NCBI GenBank assembly: GCA_964525555.1
Contig: CAZGHN010000012.1
Location: 1-64,000, forward strand
Origin: JAFGHJ01 sp964525555
GTDB lineage: Bacteria > Hydrothermota > UBA3072
DNA: 64,000 bases
Direction of reading: 5' to 3'
Shown: one piece after another, positions 26,235-33,984 of the stretch
Numbering within the stretch: the first letter of the stretch is position 1
How the letters are laid out: each line of letters opens with the position of its first letter
Position numbers and translations under genes: made by a program
The notes under the pieces: model-generated
Databases searched by the model: none
Seen by the model: the letters and a program-made list of their open reading frames with translations, nothing else
Told to the model about the DNA's origin: nothing

Positions 26235-26365
26235 TTCTTTATGCCTTTTTTACTCTCTGTGTGAGCTTTTTTGGGTGTGGGTTGGGTTTTAAATATCATT
26301 ACTTTTCTTTATCTTTGTGTCTTAGTGACTTTGTGTGAGATAATTCTTTGGTGTGGTGTGTGAGT
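26235..26365. repeat. Word-like repeats (families A, I) overlapping the DUF763 3' end
   Basis: Contains tactctctgtgtgagc, gtgtgggttgggttttaa (I), ctttgtgtcttagtgacttt (A) and tggtgtggtgtgtgag. The right half lies inside the DUF763 reading frame and encodes its last residues. Confidence 0.7.
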
Positions 26366-27433
26366 TTTCCCATCCTGAATAAAAGCAAGTCTTTTCAACA
26401 ATCTAAGCTTATCACTCTCCCCTACTTTTGCCTTTGAAACAGCTTTCTTTAAGTATAATATTGACCTTCTATAGTTTTCTCGATCAACAGGATAAGGTAT
26501 CCCGTCTTTACCTCCATGGGCAAAGCTGTATCTTGCAGGGTCGGCAAAACTCGGCTTTTCGCCGTATAGGAGCTCACCAATTAAAGCAAGCGATCTAATT
26601 GTTGCGGGTCCTACGCCTTTAATTCCCAGCAGATTTTCAAAATCCTCAGGCTGTCTGTTGTATGCAAGTTCCAAGGGTTTTTTTAGTTTTTTCAGGTTTA
26701 GATCAGATCCAATTATATAATGGCGTGAAGGCAATTTTAATTCTCTTATTTTCTTTAATTCTTTCAGCGTTTTTTCCGGATTTTCTGAAGCGATCTCGGC
26801 AGATATTTTCCTTGACCCAGTGGAATCCTCCGAAACCATGTTTAAAGGAGTAGTAAACCCATCTGTAATAATTCCTTTATGTGGTTCGCAGGTAAAATCC
26901 TTTAACGAATTAGAAAACCAATGATATCTTCTTGCCATTCTATTTGTCTCATTCATACCCTGCTGTACAACGCTCCACTCGTTTTTTGAAGTGAAAATAA
27001 TTGTATGATGATATATGGAATATCCATCTTGAAGAGCAGAATTATCAACCTTTGCGGTCATTTTACTCGTATATATAAGAGAATTAACATCTATTCCTTT
27101 CTTAGATCCAATTTCTTTTATTTCATCGGGAGTTTTTAGTGAAGTTTTGCCTTTTCCTCCGCAGATATATATTCCGGCATCGAGTTTTTTGCACGCTTCC
27201 TTAAGAGCTCCCATTGTTGTTGTAGTCAGACCGCTTGAGTGCCAATCAAAACCGAGTATACAACCAAGAGATTGAAACCAGTAAGGATCGGAAAGATTTT
27301 CTAAGATTTTAACGGGAGGATATTCGATAAGCATGGCTTCCATGATTCCGAGTGAAAGCTTTTTCATTTCTTCGAACAACCATCGGGGTGCTCTCCCCCA
27401 GTGTAGAGGTAATGTGGCAATCCCTTTCCTCAT
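26309..27433 (-). CDS. DUF763 protein
   Basis: A 374-residue protein of the DUF763 family, known from archaea and scattered bacteria: RKGIATLPLHWGRAPRWLF at the start, then WFQSLGCILGFDWHSSGLTTTTMGALKEA, DGYSIYHHTIIF, QQGMN and MARRYHWFS. A helix-hairpin-helix (LLGIKGVGPATIRSLALIGELL) in the C-terminal third and the basic composition suggest nucleic-acid binding. The biochemical role is unknown. The last 17 or so residues (from THTPHQR) are translated from word-like repeat sequence, so the native C terminus has probably been replaced or extended. The promoter is leaderless type. Confidence 0.85.
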   Translation of the reverse strand: MRKGIATLPLHWGRAPRWLFEEMKKLSLGIMEAMLIEYPPVKILENLSDPYWFQSLGCILGFDWHSSGLTTTTMGALKEACKKLDAGIYICGGKGKTSLKTPDEIKEIGSKKGIDVNSLIYTSKMTAKVDNSALQDGYSIYHHTIIFTSKNEWSVVQQGMNETNRMARRYHWFSNSLKDFTCEPHKGIITDGFTTPLNMVSEDSTGSRKISAEIASENPEKTLKELKKIRELKLPSRHYIIGSDLNLKKLKKPLELAYNRQPEDFENLLGIKGVGPATIRSLALIGELLYGEKPSFADPARYSFAHGGKDGIPYPVDRENYRRSILYLKKAVSKAKVGESDKLRLLKRLAFIQDGKTHTPHQRIISHKVTKTQR

Positions 27434-27439
27434 ATTTTT

Positions 27440-27467
27440 ATGTTAACAGTTTAGAAGATTTTGTCAA
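27440..27467 (-). promoter_or_regulatory. DUF763 promoter, leaderless type
   Basis: On the minus strand: TTGACA (27467-27462), 16 bases, TAACAT (27445-27440), then exactly six bases to the ATG at 27433, where position +1 is expected to fall. The gap is pure A/T and has no ribosome site. Confidence 0.65.
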
Positions 27468-27483
27468 CTATGTAATAGAAAAA

Positions 27484-27722
27484 CAGATTCTCACACAAAG
27501 ACACAAAGAACACAAAGAAAAAAAATATATTGTTTAAAACCCACCCCACGACCCCAAATTTATTCTCACACGAAGACACAGAGACCGCAGAGATTTAGAA
27601 AAATTGAGAAATATGAAAATTGGAAAATGGGGGACTATTTTACTATTTTGCCATTTCACTATTCAACACTGATTCGAAGAATCTATCAGATCTGTGTTTT
27701 TCCGTGTCAATCCGTGGCTATT
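27484..27722. repeat. Mosaic of word-like repeats (A, I, A, F, B)
   Basis: Several phrases in series: attctcacacaaagacacaa (A); the 50-base I+A composite at 27530-27579, which is exactly repeated in inverse orientation at 29269-29318; an aaattggaaaatgggggact / ccatttcactattcaac stretch (F); and tgtttttccgtgtcaatccg (B). It ends seven bases before the stop of the DUF4019 lipoprotein gene. Confidence 0.75.
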
Positions 27723-27728
27723 AAAAAT

Positions 27729-28154
27729 TTATTTAATATAATATCCCGAGGCTCTCCACTCACTGTCAGTATCTTTCATAGGTGTAACTGTTTCGATAGC
27801 ATCTTTTTTATTTTCGAAATCCGTTTTATATTGTATAACCACATATTCTCCATCAGGGGCACCGGGCATCGAAGTCATGTATTCTTTTTTTATAACTTTT
27901 CTACTGATCACTTTACCAAGAGGTTCTCTGAACGCAATCATCTGTTTTTCCCAGGTTTCCTTTTCTACTACCTTTCTAAACATTTCTGCTGCCCCATTCC
28001 AACTTTCAGCATATTCACCATTATCGATTAAATTAAGCCACTGATCTGCTACCTCAACCGCAATTTTCTCCGCCGCAGGATTTCCTTTTTTGCAACCACA
28101 TAATGCGAATAAAACAATTAAAGAAAAAAGAAATTTACAACTCTTTGAACTCAT
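27729..28154 (-). CDS. DUF4019 lipoprotein
   Basis: A 141-residue lipoprotein. I start at the internal ATG (28154), which has a GGGGG-containing purine tract about seven bases ahead and gives a clean signal MSSKSCKFLFSLIVLFALCGC with lipobox LCGC; the frame stays open 18 codons further without a better signal. The mature region AVEVADQWLNLIDNGEYAESWNGAAEMFRKVVEKETWEKQM is diagnostic of DUF4019, a small cystatin/NTF2-like fold of unknown function. It probably faces the periplasm. It lies between the two 50-base inverted copies. Confidence 0.8.
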   Translation of the reverse strand: MSSKSCKFLFSLIVLFALCGCKKGNPAAEKIAVEVADQWLNLIDNGEYAESWNGAAEMFRKVVEKETWEKQMIAFREPLGKVISRKVIKKEYMTSMPGAPDGEYVVIQYKTDFENKKDAIETVTPMKDTDSEWRASGYYIK

Positions 28155-28272
28155 ATAAAAACCCCCTTTTAATGTTTTAATAATGTTTATATATAATATA
28201 TTTTTCATTTAAAAATATTCAATGACAAACAAACAGTTTTTAAATCGTCCTTACTTACCTACTTTACATATT

Positions 28273-29070
28273 TTAAAGTCCAAAGTTTAACGAACAAATC
28301 ATATTAAAACCAAATGTTCCTGAAGGAGTATAAGGAAGATATTTAATAATGCCAGAGTTTATACCAACAGCAAATTGTAAATACTTAAATGAAAAAACAC
28401 CTTGAACAAATGCATCTAATATCACATACTCATTAAAATTGTCTATATCTAATCCTATGCTTATGTTATCTAGACCAAATTTCCGATTAAGAAAAGCGTT
28501 TACAATCCTTAGTTTTTTTAAACGAGGTAAAATATCTATTCCAACATAGTACCAATCTAAGGGCTGATATATGATACCCCCACGACCATGTATTTGCATG
28601 GGATCGTAAATTACATTACCGGAGAGTGCCACTCGGAATTTATTGTTTACTACCAACAAAGTACCCAAGTTTAGACTATTCTCCCACATTTGAATTCCTA
28701 AGGAAATACTTCCAAATCTCCTGGCAATAATTGGGCACCATGTTTCCTGTCTTTCTTTCATAGCAAAATAAAAACCAAAAACATATAACGAGATAATTGA
28801 ATTTTCTTCCAATATGATCTGCGGGAAAGAAGAGCGTAATTCTCCGTTTAAATAGTATCTATCTATCTTAATGCTGGTTTCAAAATCTACGAGCAAATTA
28901 ATCTGAAATTTTTTATCTACGCTTATAAAACCCAATGCACCTGGATTATTATAAACTGAAGTAAGGTCATTAACTTCTGCCATTAGCCCTACCAAGGAAG
29001 GAGTATGTGATTCCTCTTCAATAGACTGAAATAAAAATATAATACTTAAAGAATAAATCCATATAGCCAT
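28273..29070 (-). CDS. Outer-membrane beta-barrel protein (PorV/UPF0164-like)
   Basis: A 265-residue exported barrel. A short N-terminal signal (IYSLSIIFLFQ) is followed by DLTSVYNNPGALGFI, the conserved near-N-terminal segment of the PorV/UPF0164 and FadL-like barrels, then alternating strands to the final SLNFGL, whose aromatic/hydrophobic end resembles a BAM signal. One of three such barrels in the window (also 38938-39804 and 43358-44272). PorV-type proteins shuttle T9SS cargo, which fits the sorting domain on the 29912-31423 phosphatase, but this protein may be only a distant relative. Confidence 0.68.
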   Translation of the reverse strand: MAIWIYSLSIIFLFQSIEEESHTPSLVGLMAEVNDLTSVYNNPGALGFISVDKKFQINLLVDFETSIKIDRYYLNGELRSSFPQIILEENSIISLYVFGFYFAMKERQETWCPIIARRFGSISLGIQMWENSLNLGTLLVVNNKFRVALSGNVIYDPMQIHGRGGIIYQPLDWYYVGIDILPRLKKLRIVNAFLNRKFGLDNISIGLDIDNFNEYVILDAFVQGVFSFKYLQFAVGINSGIIKYLPYTPSGTFGFNMICSLNFGL

Positions 29071-29085
29071 AATTTAAACCACATA

Positions 29086-29114
29086 ATTATAACAAAAATC
29101 GAGCAAAATGTCAA
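29086..29114 (-). promoter_or_regulatory. Promoter of the 28273-29070 barrel gene
   Basis: On the minus strand: TTGACA (29114-29109), 17 bases, TATAAT (29091-29086), both perfect consensus. The -10 ends 15 bases before the ATG, leaving a leader of about nine bases without a ribosome site. Confidence 0.7.
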
Positions 29115-29119
29115 ACGTT

Positions 29120-29390
29120 GGGGGGCATAATAGTAAGCAGTTAAACGAGTCGTGTGTCTTGAGTCATAAGTCAAAGAAACTATTTGTGCAATTAGTGTAA
29201 TTTGTTGTTTCTCTTTGTTTTTGTGGGACGGGTTTTGAACAATATAATCTTTTTTTCTTTGTGCCTTAGTGTCTTCGTGTGAGAATAAATTTGGGGTCGT
29301 GGGGTGGGTTTTAAACAACATAATTCTTTTTTCTCTGTGTTCCTCTGTGTTCTCTGTGGTTCAAAAAAATTGAAGTGGTGTGTGGCTCAA
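29120..29390. repeat. Mosaic of word-like repeats (D, E, C, I, A)
   Basis: A 270-base non-coding stretch with aatagtaagcagttaaacg (D), cgtgtgtcttgagtcataag (E), gtgcaattagtgtaatttg (C), a partial I copy, then the inverse of the 27530-27579 composite (29269-29318), and gttcctctgtgttctctgtg (A). It ends just before the tRNA-Asp promoter. The open frame at 29046-29321 is a by-product. Confidence 0.75.
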
Positions 29391-29395
29391 ATACC

Positions 29396-29423
29396 TTGAC
29401 AAAAGATAGTAACCTTATATTAT
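29396..29423 (+). promoter_or_regulatory. tRNA-Asp promoter
   Basis: TTGACA (29396-29401), 16 bases, TATTAT (29418-29423). The expected start near 29430 is about 11 bases before the tRNA. Confidence 0.75.
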
Positions 29424-29440
29424 TACTTTCGAAATCTTTG

Positions 29441-29515
29441 GGGGCCGTAGTTCAGCCTGGTCAGAACGCTGGCCTGTCAAGCCAGAGGTCGCGAGTTCGA
29501 ATCTCGTCGGTCCCG
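29441..29515 (+). tRNA. tRNA-Asp (GTC)
   Basis: A 75-nucleotide tRNA. Acceptor GGGGCCG pairs with CGGTCCC (one G-U), with discriminator G73 as expected for Asp. The anticodon stem CTGGC/GCCAG encloses CTGTCAA, anticodon GTC. The T arm is GCGAG-TTCGAAT-CTCGT. CCA is not encoded. Confidence 0.95.
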
Positions 29516-29524
29516 TTTATCCCC

Positions 29525-29553
29525 TTGACTTTTTATCTTATACCCAATAACAT
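29525..29553 (+). promoter_or_regulatory. Probable separate promoter of the small LapA-like gene
   Basis: TTGACT (29525-29530), 17 bases, TAACAT (29548-29553), in the gap between tRNA-Asp and the GTG start at 29575. A start near 29560 gives a 15-base leader with AGGAGGT. Confidence 0.5.
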
Positions 29554-29574
29554 TAGTAAAATCAGGAGGTAACA

Positions 29575-29796
29575 GTGAAAGCAAAACTTATTATATGGGG
29601 AATAGCCCTAATACTTGTTTTAATTTTCATTATAGGCAATGCAGAACCAATGGACTTGGTTTTCATAAAAAAATTTCAGGTCTCGAAAATAGTAGTTATA
29701 ATCATCAGTCTTGCGATAGGATTCATTGCCGGTTTATTAGTGGAAGGCAAGAAAAAGGCACCAGGAAAGAAAGCCGATATAAGTGAAGAGGAGTAA
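29575..29796 (+). CDS. Small LapA-domain membrane protein
   Basis: A 73-residue two-helix membrane protein of the LapA (DUF1049) type: helix about 3-21, the short GNAEPMDLVFIKKFQVSKI hairpin typical of the family, helix about 38-55, and a charged KKKAPGKKADISEEE tail. The start is GTG with a strong AGGAGGT seven bases ahead. In enterobacteria LapA works with LapB in controlling lipopolysaccharide synthesis; a second LapA-like gene adjoining lapB is at 33981-34391, so this one is a stand-alone paralogue. Confidence 0.8.
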   Translation: MKAKLIIWGIALILVLIFIIGNAEPMDLVFIKKFQVSKIVVIIISLAIGFIAGLLVEGKKKAPGKKADISEEE

Positions 29797-29911
29797 GTTC
29801 AGGTACCGGGTACTAGATACCAGTTACTTTAAAAAGATAATTTGAGTTTTTTACTCTTTTGAGTATATTTATCCAAGTAATTTTAATTAGAAATTAAAAT
29901 AAAATTTAATG

Positions 29912-31423
29912 CTATTTCAAAAGTATAATCTTTCCACCTTGAATCTTATCGCCTGCTTGGATTTTATAAAAGTAAACTCCTGAATTCACATTCTGGCCTA
30001 GATTATTTTTTCCGTTCCATGAATAACTATGATACCCAGCCTCTAATTTCTCATTTACCAAAGTTTTAATTTTTTGTCCCTGAATATTATAAAGATTCAA
30101 TTCTACATTGAAATCGGTTGGAATTGAAAAAGTGAGTGTCGTGGATGAGTTGAATGGATTTGGAAATGCCGGATAGAGGGTAAACTCCTGTATTGGTGTT
30201 TCATCTCTATCTACCTCAACGATAATAGGTAATGTTATGGTAAATGAGTCAATTACAGTTCCGGAAGGAGTTACAGCCTCAAAATCCAACGAATCATTCT
30301 CAATTTCAATCTTACAAAAGTGATGAGTCCTTTCGGCATAAACCACATTTGGATAATCTGGAATTGGCGCATAGAGCGGCGCTCCCCCTCCTCCCGTGGT
30401 TATATGTTGTACATTATTTACTATGGCTCGAGCATAATAGTGGTTGTGCCCGGCGAAGAGAATAGAAACACCGTATTGATCGCACAAAGGCTGGATATTA
30501 TTCTGAACATTGCTATTATTTTCATGCCCCCCAGAGGACCATCCGGGCTCGTGGAGACAAACAAATTTCCAGAGTTTAGTTGTGGAAGCCAGATCGTTTT
30601 CAATCCAGGTTAACTGCGCTGAACCGGGTCCATAATCTGTATATTGATCTACTACAACAAAGTGTGCAGGACCGTAATCAAAAGACCAGTACCGTCCAGC
30701 TACAAAAGGATACGGAAAATACTTTATAAACAGCACTCCCGTGCCCTCATGATTTCCCATACATGACTGGTATGGAAGTGTCGTAAGCATTTCCTGTATA
30801 TTCAAATATGAAGGATTAAAAAACTGATTATACCAATCTAATTCACTATCACCATTATTAACAAGATCACCTGTTGCCAAAATGAATGATTGAAAATCCC
30901 CATCATTCTTGTAAATTTCTATAATAGCATCTGCAACACTATCGTGAACTGCCGGGTATGATCGCGTATCGCCGTAGGCTATGAATTTCAAGCTAGTAGC
31001 ATTCGAATCAGGTGCTGAACGAAACGAGCCGGTATGTACTTCTTGATTAACAGTCATCCGGTAATAGTATATCGAATCAGGTGTTAAATTTGTAATTGTG
31101 TACATGTGTTGATGATCGCTTCCATACTCATAGGTCTGTGCGGTTCCTATAGTATATAATGTATCAATGCCCCACTCTATTGTACAGGTGTCTGTTGACA
31201 CTAATTGCCAGAGTACTTGCATTCCAGTATTTTCACCAGTATAAATCAAATAAGGCGCTTTACTTGTTTCATCGCGTAACTGTGTAAAAGTACCTTGACT
31301 TGATCCATCATATAAATATCTCCATACATCGCCTTCGTCTATAAGAACTGTTTGTCCATACCCTATAGTTGTTAATGCTAATGGAATTAAATATATTATA
31401 AGTTTAAAATTAAATTTTTTCAT
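29912..31423 (-). CDS. Secreted purple-acid-phosphatase-like metallophosphoesterase with T9SS sorting domain
   Basis: A 503-residue exported enzyme. A signal peptide (about 1-23) precedes a fibronectin-like domain (about 35-135, with TITNLTPDSIYYYRM), a calcineurin-like catalytic domain with the dinuclear-metal motifs YGDTRS, ATGDLVNNG, GNHEG, CLHEPGW and GHNHYYAR, and a C-terminal FlgD-like sorting domain from about 415 (YPAFPNPFNSSTTLTFSI, then LYNIQGQKIKTLVN and NSGVYFYKIQAG). The last element is the type-A T9SS signal, so the protein should cross the outer membrane. The leader of about 27 bases lacks an obvious ribosome site. Confidence 0.88.
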   Translation of the reverse strand: MKKFNFKLIIYLIPLALTTIGYGQTVLIDEGDVWRYLYDGSSQGTFTQLRDETSKAPYLIYTGENTGMQVLWQLVSTDTCTIEWGIDTLYTIGTAQTYEYGSDHQHMYTITNLTPDSIYYYRMTVNQEVHTGSFRSAPDSNATSLKFIAYGDTRSYPAVHDSVADAIIEIYKNDGDFQSFILATGDLVNNGDSELDWYNQFFNPSYLNIQEMLTTLPYQSCMGNHEGTGVLFIKYFPYPFVAGRYWSFDYGPAHFVVVDQYTDYGPGSAQLTWIENDLASTTKLWKFVCLHEPGWSSGGHENNSNVQNNIQPLCDQYGVSILFAGHNHYYARAIVNNVQHITTGGGGAPLYAPIPDYPNVVYAERTHHFCKIEIENDSLDFEAVTPSGTVIDSFTITLPIIVEVDRDETPIQEFTLYPAFPNPFNSSTTLTFSIPTDFNVELNLYNIQGQKIKTLVNEKLEAGYHSYSWNGKNNLGQNVNSGVYFYKIQAGDKIQGGKIILLK

Positions 31424-31456
31424 TTTTATAATTATTATTAAATTAGTTACTTTAAT

Positions 31457-31485
31457 AAAATAATTTAAGTTTCCAGCTATGTCAA
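31457..31485 (-). promoter_or_regulatory. Promoter of the T9SS phosphatase gene
   Basis: On the minus strand: TTGACA (31485-31480), 17 bases, TATTTT (31462-31457). Its -35 lies only 10 bases from the divergent mtaB -35 box, so the two promoters are back to back and could compete or be co-regulated. Confidence 0.55.
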
Positions 31486-31495
31486 GAGCACGGCA

Positions 31496-31523
31496 TTGAC
31501 AAGTGACTGCAATTATCTAAATT
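31496..31523 (+). promoter_or_regulatory. mtaB promoter, leaderless type
   Basis: TTGACA (31496-31501), 16 bases, TAAATT (31518-31523), then six bases (GTCGAT) to the ATG at 31530. The predicted +1 is the A of the start codon. Confidence 0.6.
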
Positions 31524-31529
31524 GTCGAT

Positions 31530-32708
31530 ATGAAGGTTTCTTTTAACACTTTAGGGTGTAAAATCAATCAATTTTACACCAATTGTTTAAAGCAAAAACA
31601 TATTGAAGAAGGCTTTGATGTGGTCTGCCTCGAAGAAACGCCTGATATCGCTTATATAAACACCTGTACGGTTACTTCAAGGGCAGGCTCAGAAAGCAGA
31701 AAACTTTACAGAAAGGCAAAGAAAAATGCACAGGAAGTAAGAATTCTCGGGTGCCAGGTAAAACTTTTTCCTTATGAGTTCGAAGAAAAATATTGCATCG
31801 ATGAAAAACGTCTAATAGATGAAGAATACACGCCTATAAGCAGCAGGGCTCGCCCCTATCTCCCAATACAATTTGGCTGTAATAATTTCTGCGCTTATTG
31901 TATAGTACCGTACGCGAGAGGAAAAAGTTATTCCCTGTCTGATAGAAAAATTATAGAAAATATAAAAAGGTTAATAGATAACGGATACAAAGAAGTAATA
32001 TTAACCGGCATCCATATCGGAAACTATGAATATGATAGACAAAATTTAAAGGATCTATTAATAAAATTACTGAAATTTGATATTAACATCAGATTGACTT
32101 CTATATCACCCGATAATTTTGATATGGATTTTATCAAGTTGTTCGATAATAAAAATCTAATGCCGCATGTACACTTATCCCAACAATCCGGAAGTAATAA
32201 AATATTAAAAAGGATGCATAGAAATTACACTCGAGAAAAAACATTGTGGATATCTGAAAAATTAAGGAATATTAGAAAAGATGTACGAATAGCCGGCGAT
32301 TTTATTGTTGGTTTTCCCGGTGAAACTGAAGAAGATTTCAACGATACGGTTAATCTTATTGAGGAAGCAAATTTCAGTCATCTTCATATTTTCAGATTTT
32401 CAAGCCGGCCATATACGCTTGCCGGACTTTATCCTGAGAGGGTAAAAGATTCAATAAAGAAAGAGAGAGCTTTGATACTTAAAAGATTGGGGGAAACGAA
32501 AAGAGCAAAATTCATCGAAGAAAATTTCGGGAAGGTTTACGATGTTATAATCGAAAGTAAAAGTCACTTAGGTGGTGACTTCCTGACAGGTATAACCCCA
32601 AACTATATAAAAATTCATTTTTCCGCAAAAGGAAATAAAAGCACCGTTGTACCCGTAAAAATTTGTAAATTCGAAAAGGGTCTCGTATATGGCAAAACAG
32701 AAAAATAA
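31530..32708 (+). CDS. mtaB: MtaB-like tRNA t6A37 methylthiotransferase
   Basis: Radical SAM enzyme expected to convert t6A37 to ms2t6A37. The N-terminal methylthiotransferase domain begins with the MtaB signature TLGCK and keeps the three cluster cysteines (C10 in TLGCK, C47 in NTCTVT, C75 in ILGCQ). The radical SAM site is CNNFCAYC (about 118-125), followed by YARG. A C-terminal part has the TRAM-like region. At 392 residues it is short, mainly from loss of roughly 30 residues between the third cysteine and the radical SAM motif. It overlaps miaB by 20 bases. Confidence 0.85.
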   Translation: MKVSFNTLGCKINQFYTNCLKQKHIEEGFDVVCLEETPDIAYINTCTVTSRAGSESRKLYRKAKKNAQEVRILGCQVKLFPYEFEEKYCIDEKRLIDEEYTPISSRARPYLPIQFGCNNFCAYCIVPYARGKSYSLSDRKIIENIKRLIDNGYKEVILTGIHIGNYEYDRQNLKDLLIKLLKFDINIRLTSISPDNFDMDFIKLFDNKNLMPHVHLSQQSGSNKILKRMHRNYTREKTLWISEKLRNIRKDVRIAGDFIVGFPGETEEDFNDTVNLIEEANFSHLHIFRFSSRPYTLAGLYPERVKDSIKKERALILKRLGETKRAKFIEENFGKVYDVIIESKSHLGGDFLTGITPNYIKIHFSAKGNKSTVVPVKICKFEKGLVYGKTEK

Positions 32709-33984
32709 ATTCTACATACGTACTTACGGATGCCAGATGAATAAATATGATTCAAATATCATTAGAACGATGCTTTTAAAGGAAAATTTTATGGAGGTTC
32801 CTGATATAAATGATGCGGATTTTATATTCTTTAACACCTGTGCTGTTAGAAAAAATGCAGAGAAGAGAATTCTCGGCAGGCTGGATTCACTAAAAAGCCT
32901 GAAAGAAGAAAAACCTCATATATCCGTTTCCGTTCTTGGCTGCGTAGCTAAATATGATTCCGAGTTAGAAAATCATCCGGTCGTGGACTTCGTTGCTCCT
33001 CCTGATTCTTACAGGTTTCTTGTTGACGTGTTGAAGAAAAAAGAAACAGGACTTATTGATGAAAATCCATGCGAACAATATTCAAATATATTTACGAAAA
33101 CCTCAAAGACTCGTGCATATTTATCTATTACGAGGGGATGCAATCATTTCTGTTCATACTGTGTCGTTCCATATCTTAGAAACACTCTTCGTTCCCGTCC
33201 TGTAGATGACATTTTAAAGGAAGCTCAAAAACTTGTAAATGAGGGCGCTCGAGAAATCACTCTTCTTGGTCAAAATGTTAATGCATATTTATATAAAAAT
33301 ACGGACTTCCCCGGAATATTAAAAAAAGTAAGCAAAATTAACAATCTGAAATTATTAAATTTTCTGACTTCCCATCCGGCAGACTTATCCGAGAATTTAT
33401 TCCCTGTTATGGCAGAATCGGAAGTTATTACAAAATATCTGCATTTGCCGCTTCAATCCGGTTCGAATAAAATTTTAAAGAAAATGATGCGCAGATACAC
33501 AAAAGAAGATTATATAAAGCTTATAAAAAAAGCAAGAAATTTAATGCCCGATTTAACGCTTACTACAGATATTATCGTCGGTTTCCCAAATGAGACCGAA
33601 AAAGATTTTAAGGAAACATTAGAAACAGTAAGAGATATACGTTTCGACCAGGCATATATGTTTGCCTATTCTAAGAGAAAAGGTACGCTCGCATCTCTAT
33701 TCCCCGACCAGGTAAGAGATTATGTAAAAAAAGAAAGATTACAGCTTTTAATAAAAACACAAAACGAGATTACAGCGGAAAAAGCAGAAGAATTATTAGG
33801 TAAAGAATTAACGGTTTTTACGATTGAGAACGGAAAGAAGGGACAGAAATTGGGAAAGACTAATACAGGTAAAATAATCATACTTCCTGGGGTTGCTAAA
33901 ATTGGATTTGAATATATCATCAATATATATAAAATTAAAGGATGGGTTCCTGTAGGGAAAATAAAAAAGGAGGGAGATGGATGA
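32689..33984 (+). CDS. miaB: tRNA-2-methylthio-N6-dimethylallyladenosine synthase MiaB
   Basis: Radical SAM methylthiotransferase that turns i6A37 (made by MiaA) into ms2i6A37. The signature TYGCQMN is at about 12-18, then NTCAVRKNAE and VLGCVAK for the auxiliary cluster, and RGCNHFCSYCVVPYLR for the radical SAM cluster. GQNVNAY and PLQSGSNKILKKMMRRY are conserved, and a C-terminal TRAM-like stretch follows. Full length at 431 residues. Both methylthiotransferases are thus co-expressed, while miaA is 28 kb away. Confidence 0.93.
   Translation: MAKQKNKFYIRTYGCQMNKYDSNIIRTMLLKENFMEVPDINDADFIFFNTCAVRKNAEKRILGRLDSLKSLKEEKPHISVSVLGCVAKYDSELENHPVVDFVAPPDSYRFLVDVLKKKETGLIDENPCEQYSNIFTKTSKTRAYLSITRGCNHFCSYCVVPYLRNTLRSRPVDDILKEAQKLVNEGAREITLLGQNVNAYLYKNTDFPGILKKVSKINNLKLLNFLTSHPADLSENLFPVMAESEVITKYLHLPLQSGSNKILKKMMRRYTKEDYIKLIKKARNLMPDLTLTTDIIVGFPNETEKDFKETLETVRDIRFDQAYMFAYSKRKGTLASLFPDQVRDYVKKERLQLLIKTQNEITAEKAEELLGKELTVFTIENGKKGQKLGKTNTGKIIILPGVAKIGFEYIINIYKIKGWVPVGKIKKEGDG

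Noticed and set aside
27352..27537. 61-codon plus-strand open frame (ends HKEHKEKKYIV)
   Set aside because: Antisense to DUF763 and then through repeat phrases; a translation by-product.
29046..29321. 91-codon minus-strand open frame
   Set aside because: Made of repeat phrases and overlaps the start and promoter of the barrel gene in another frame.
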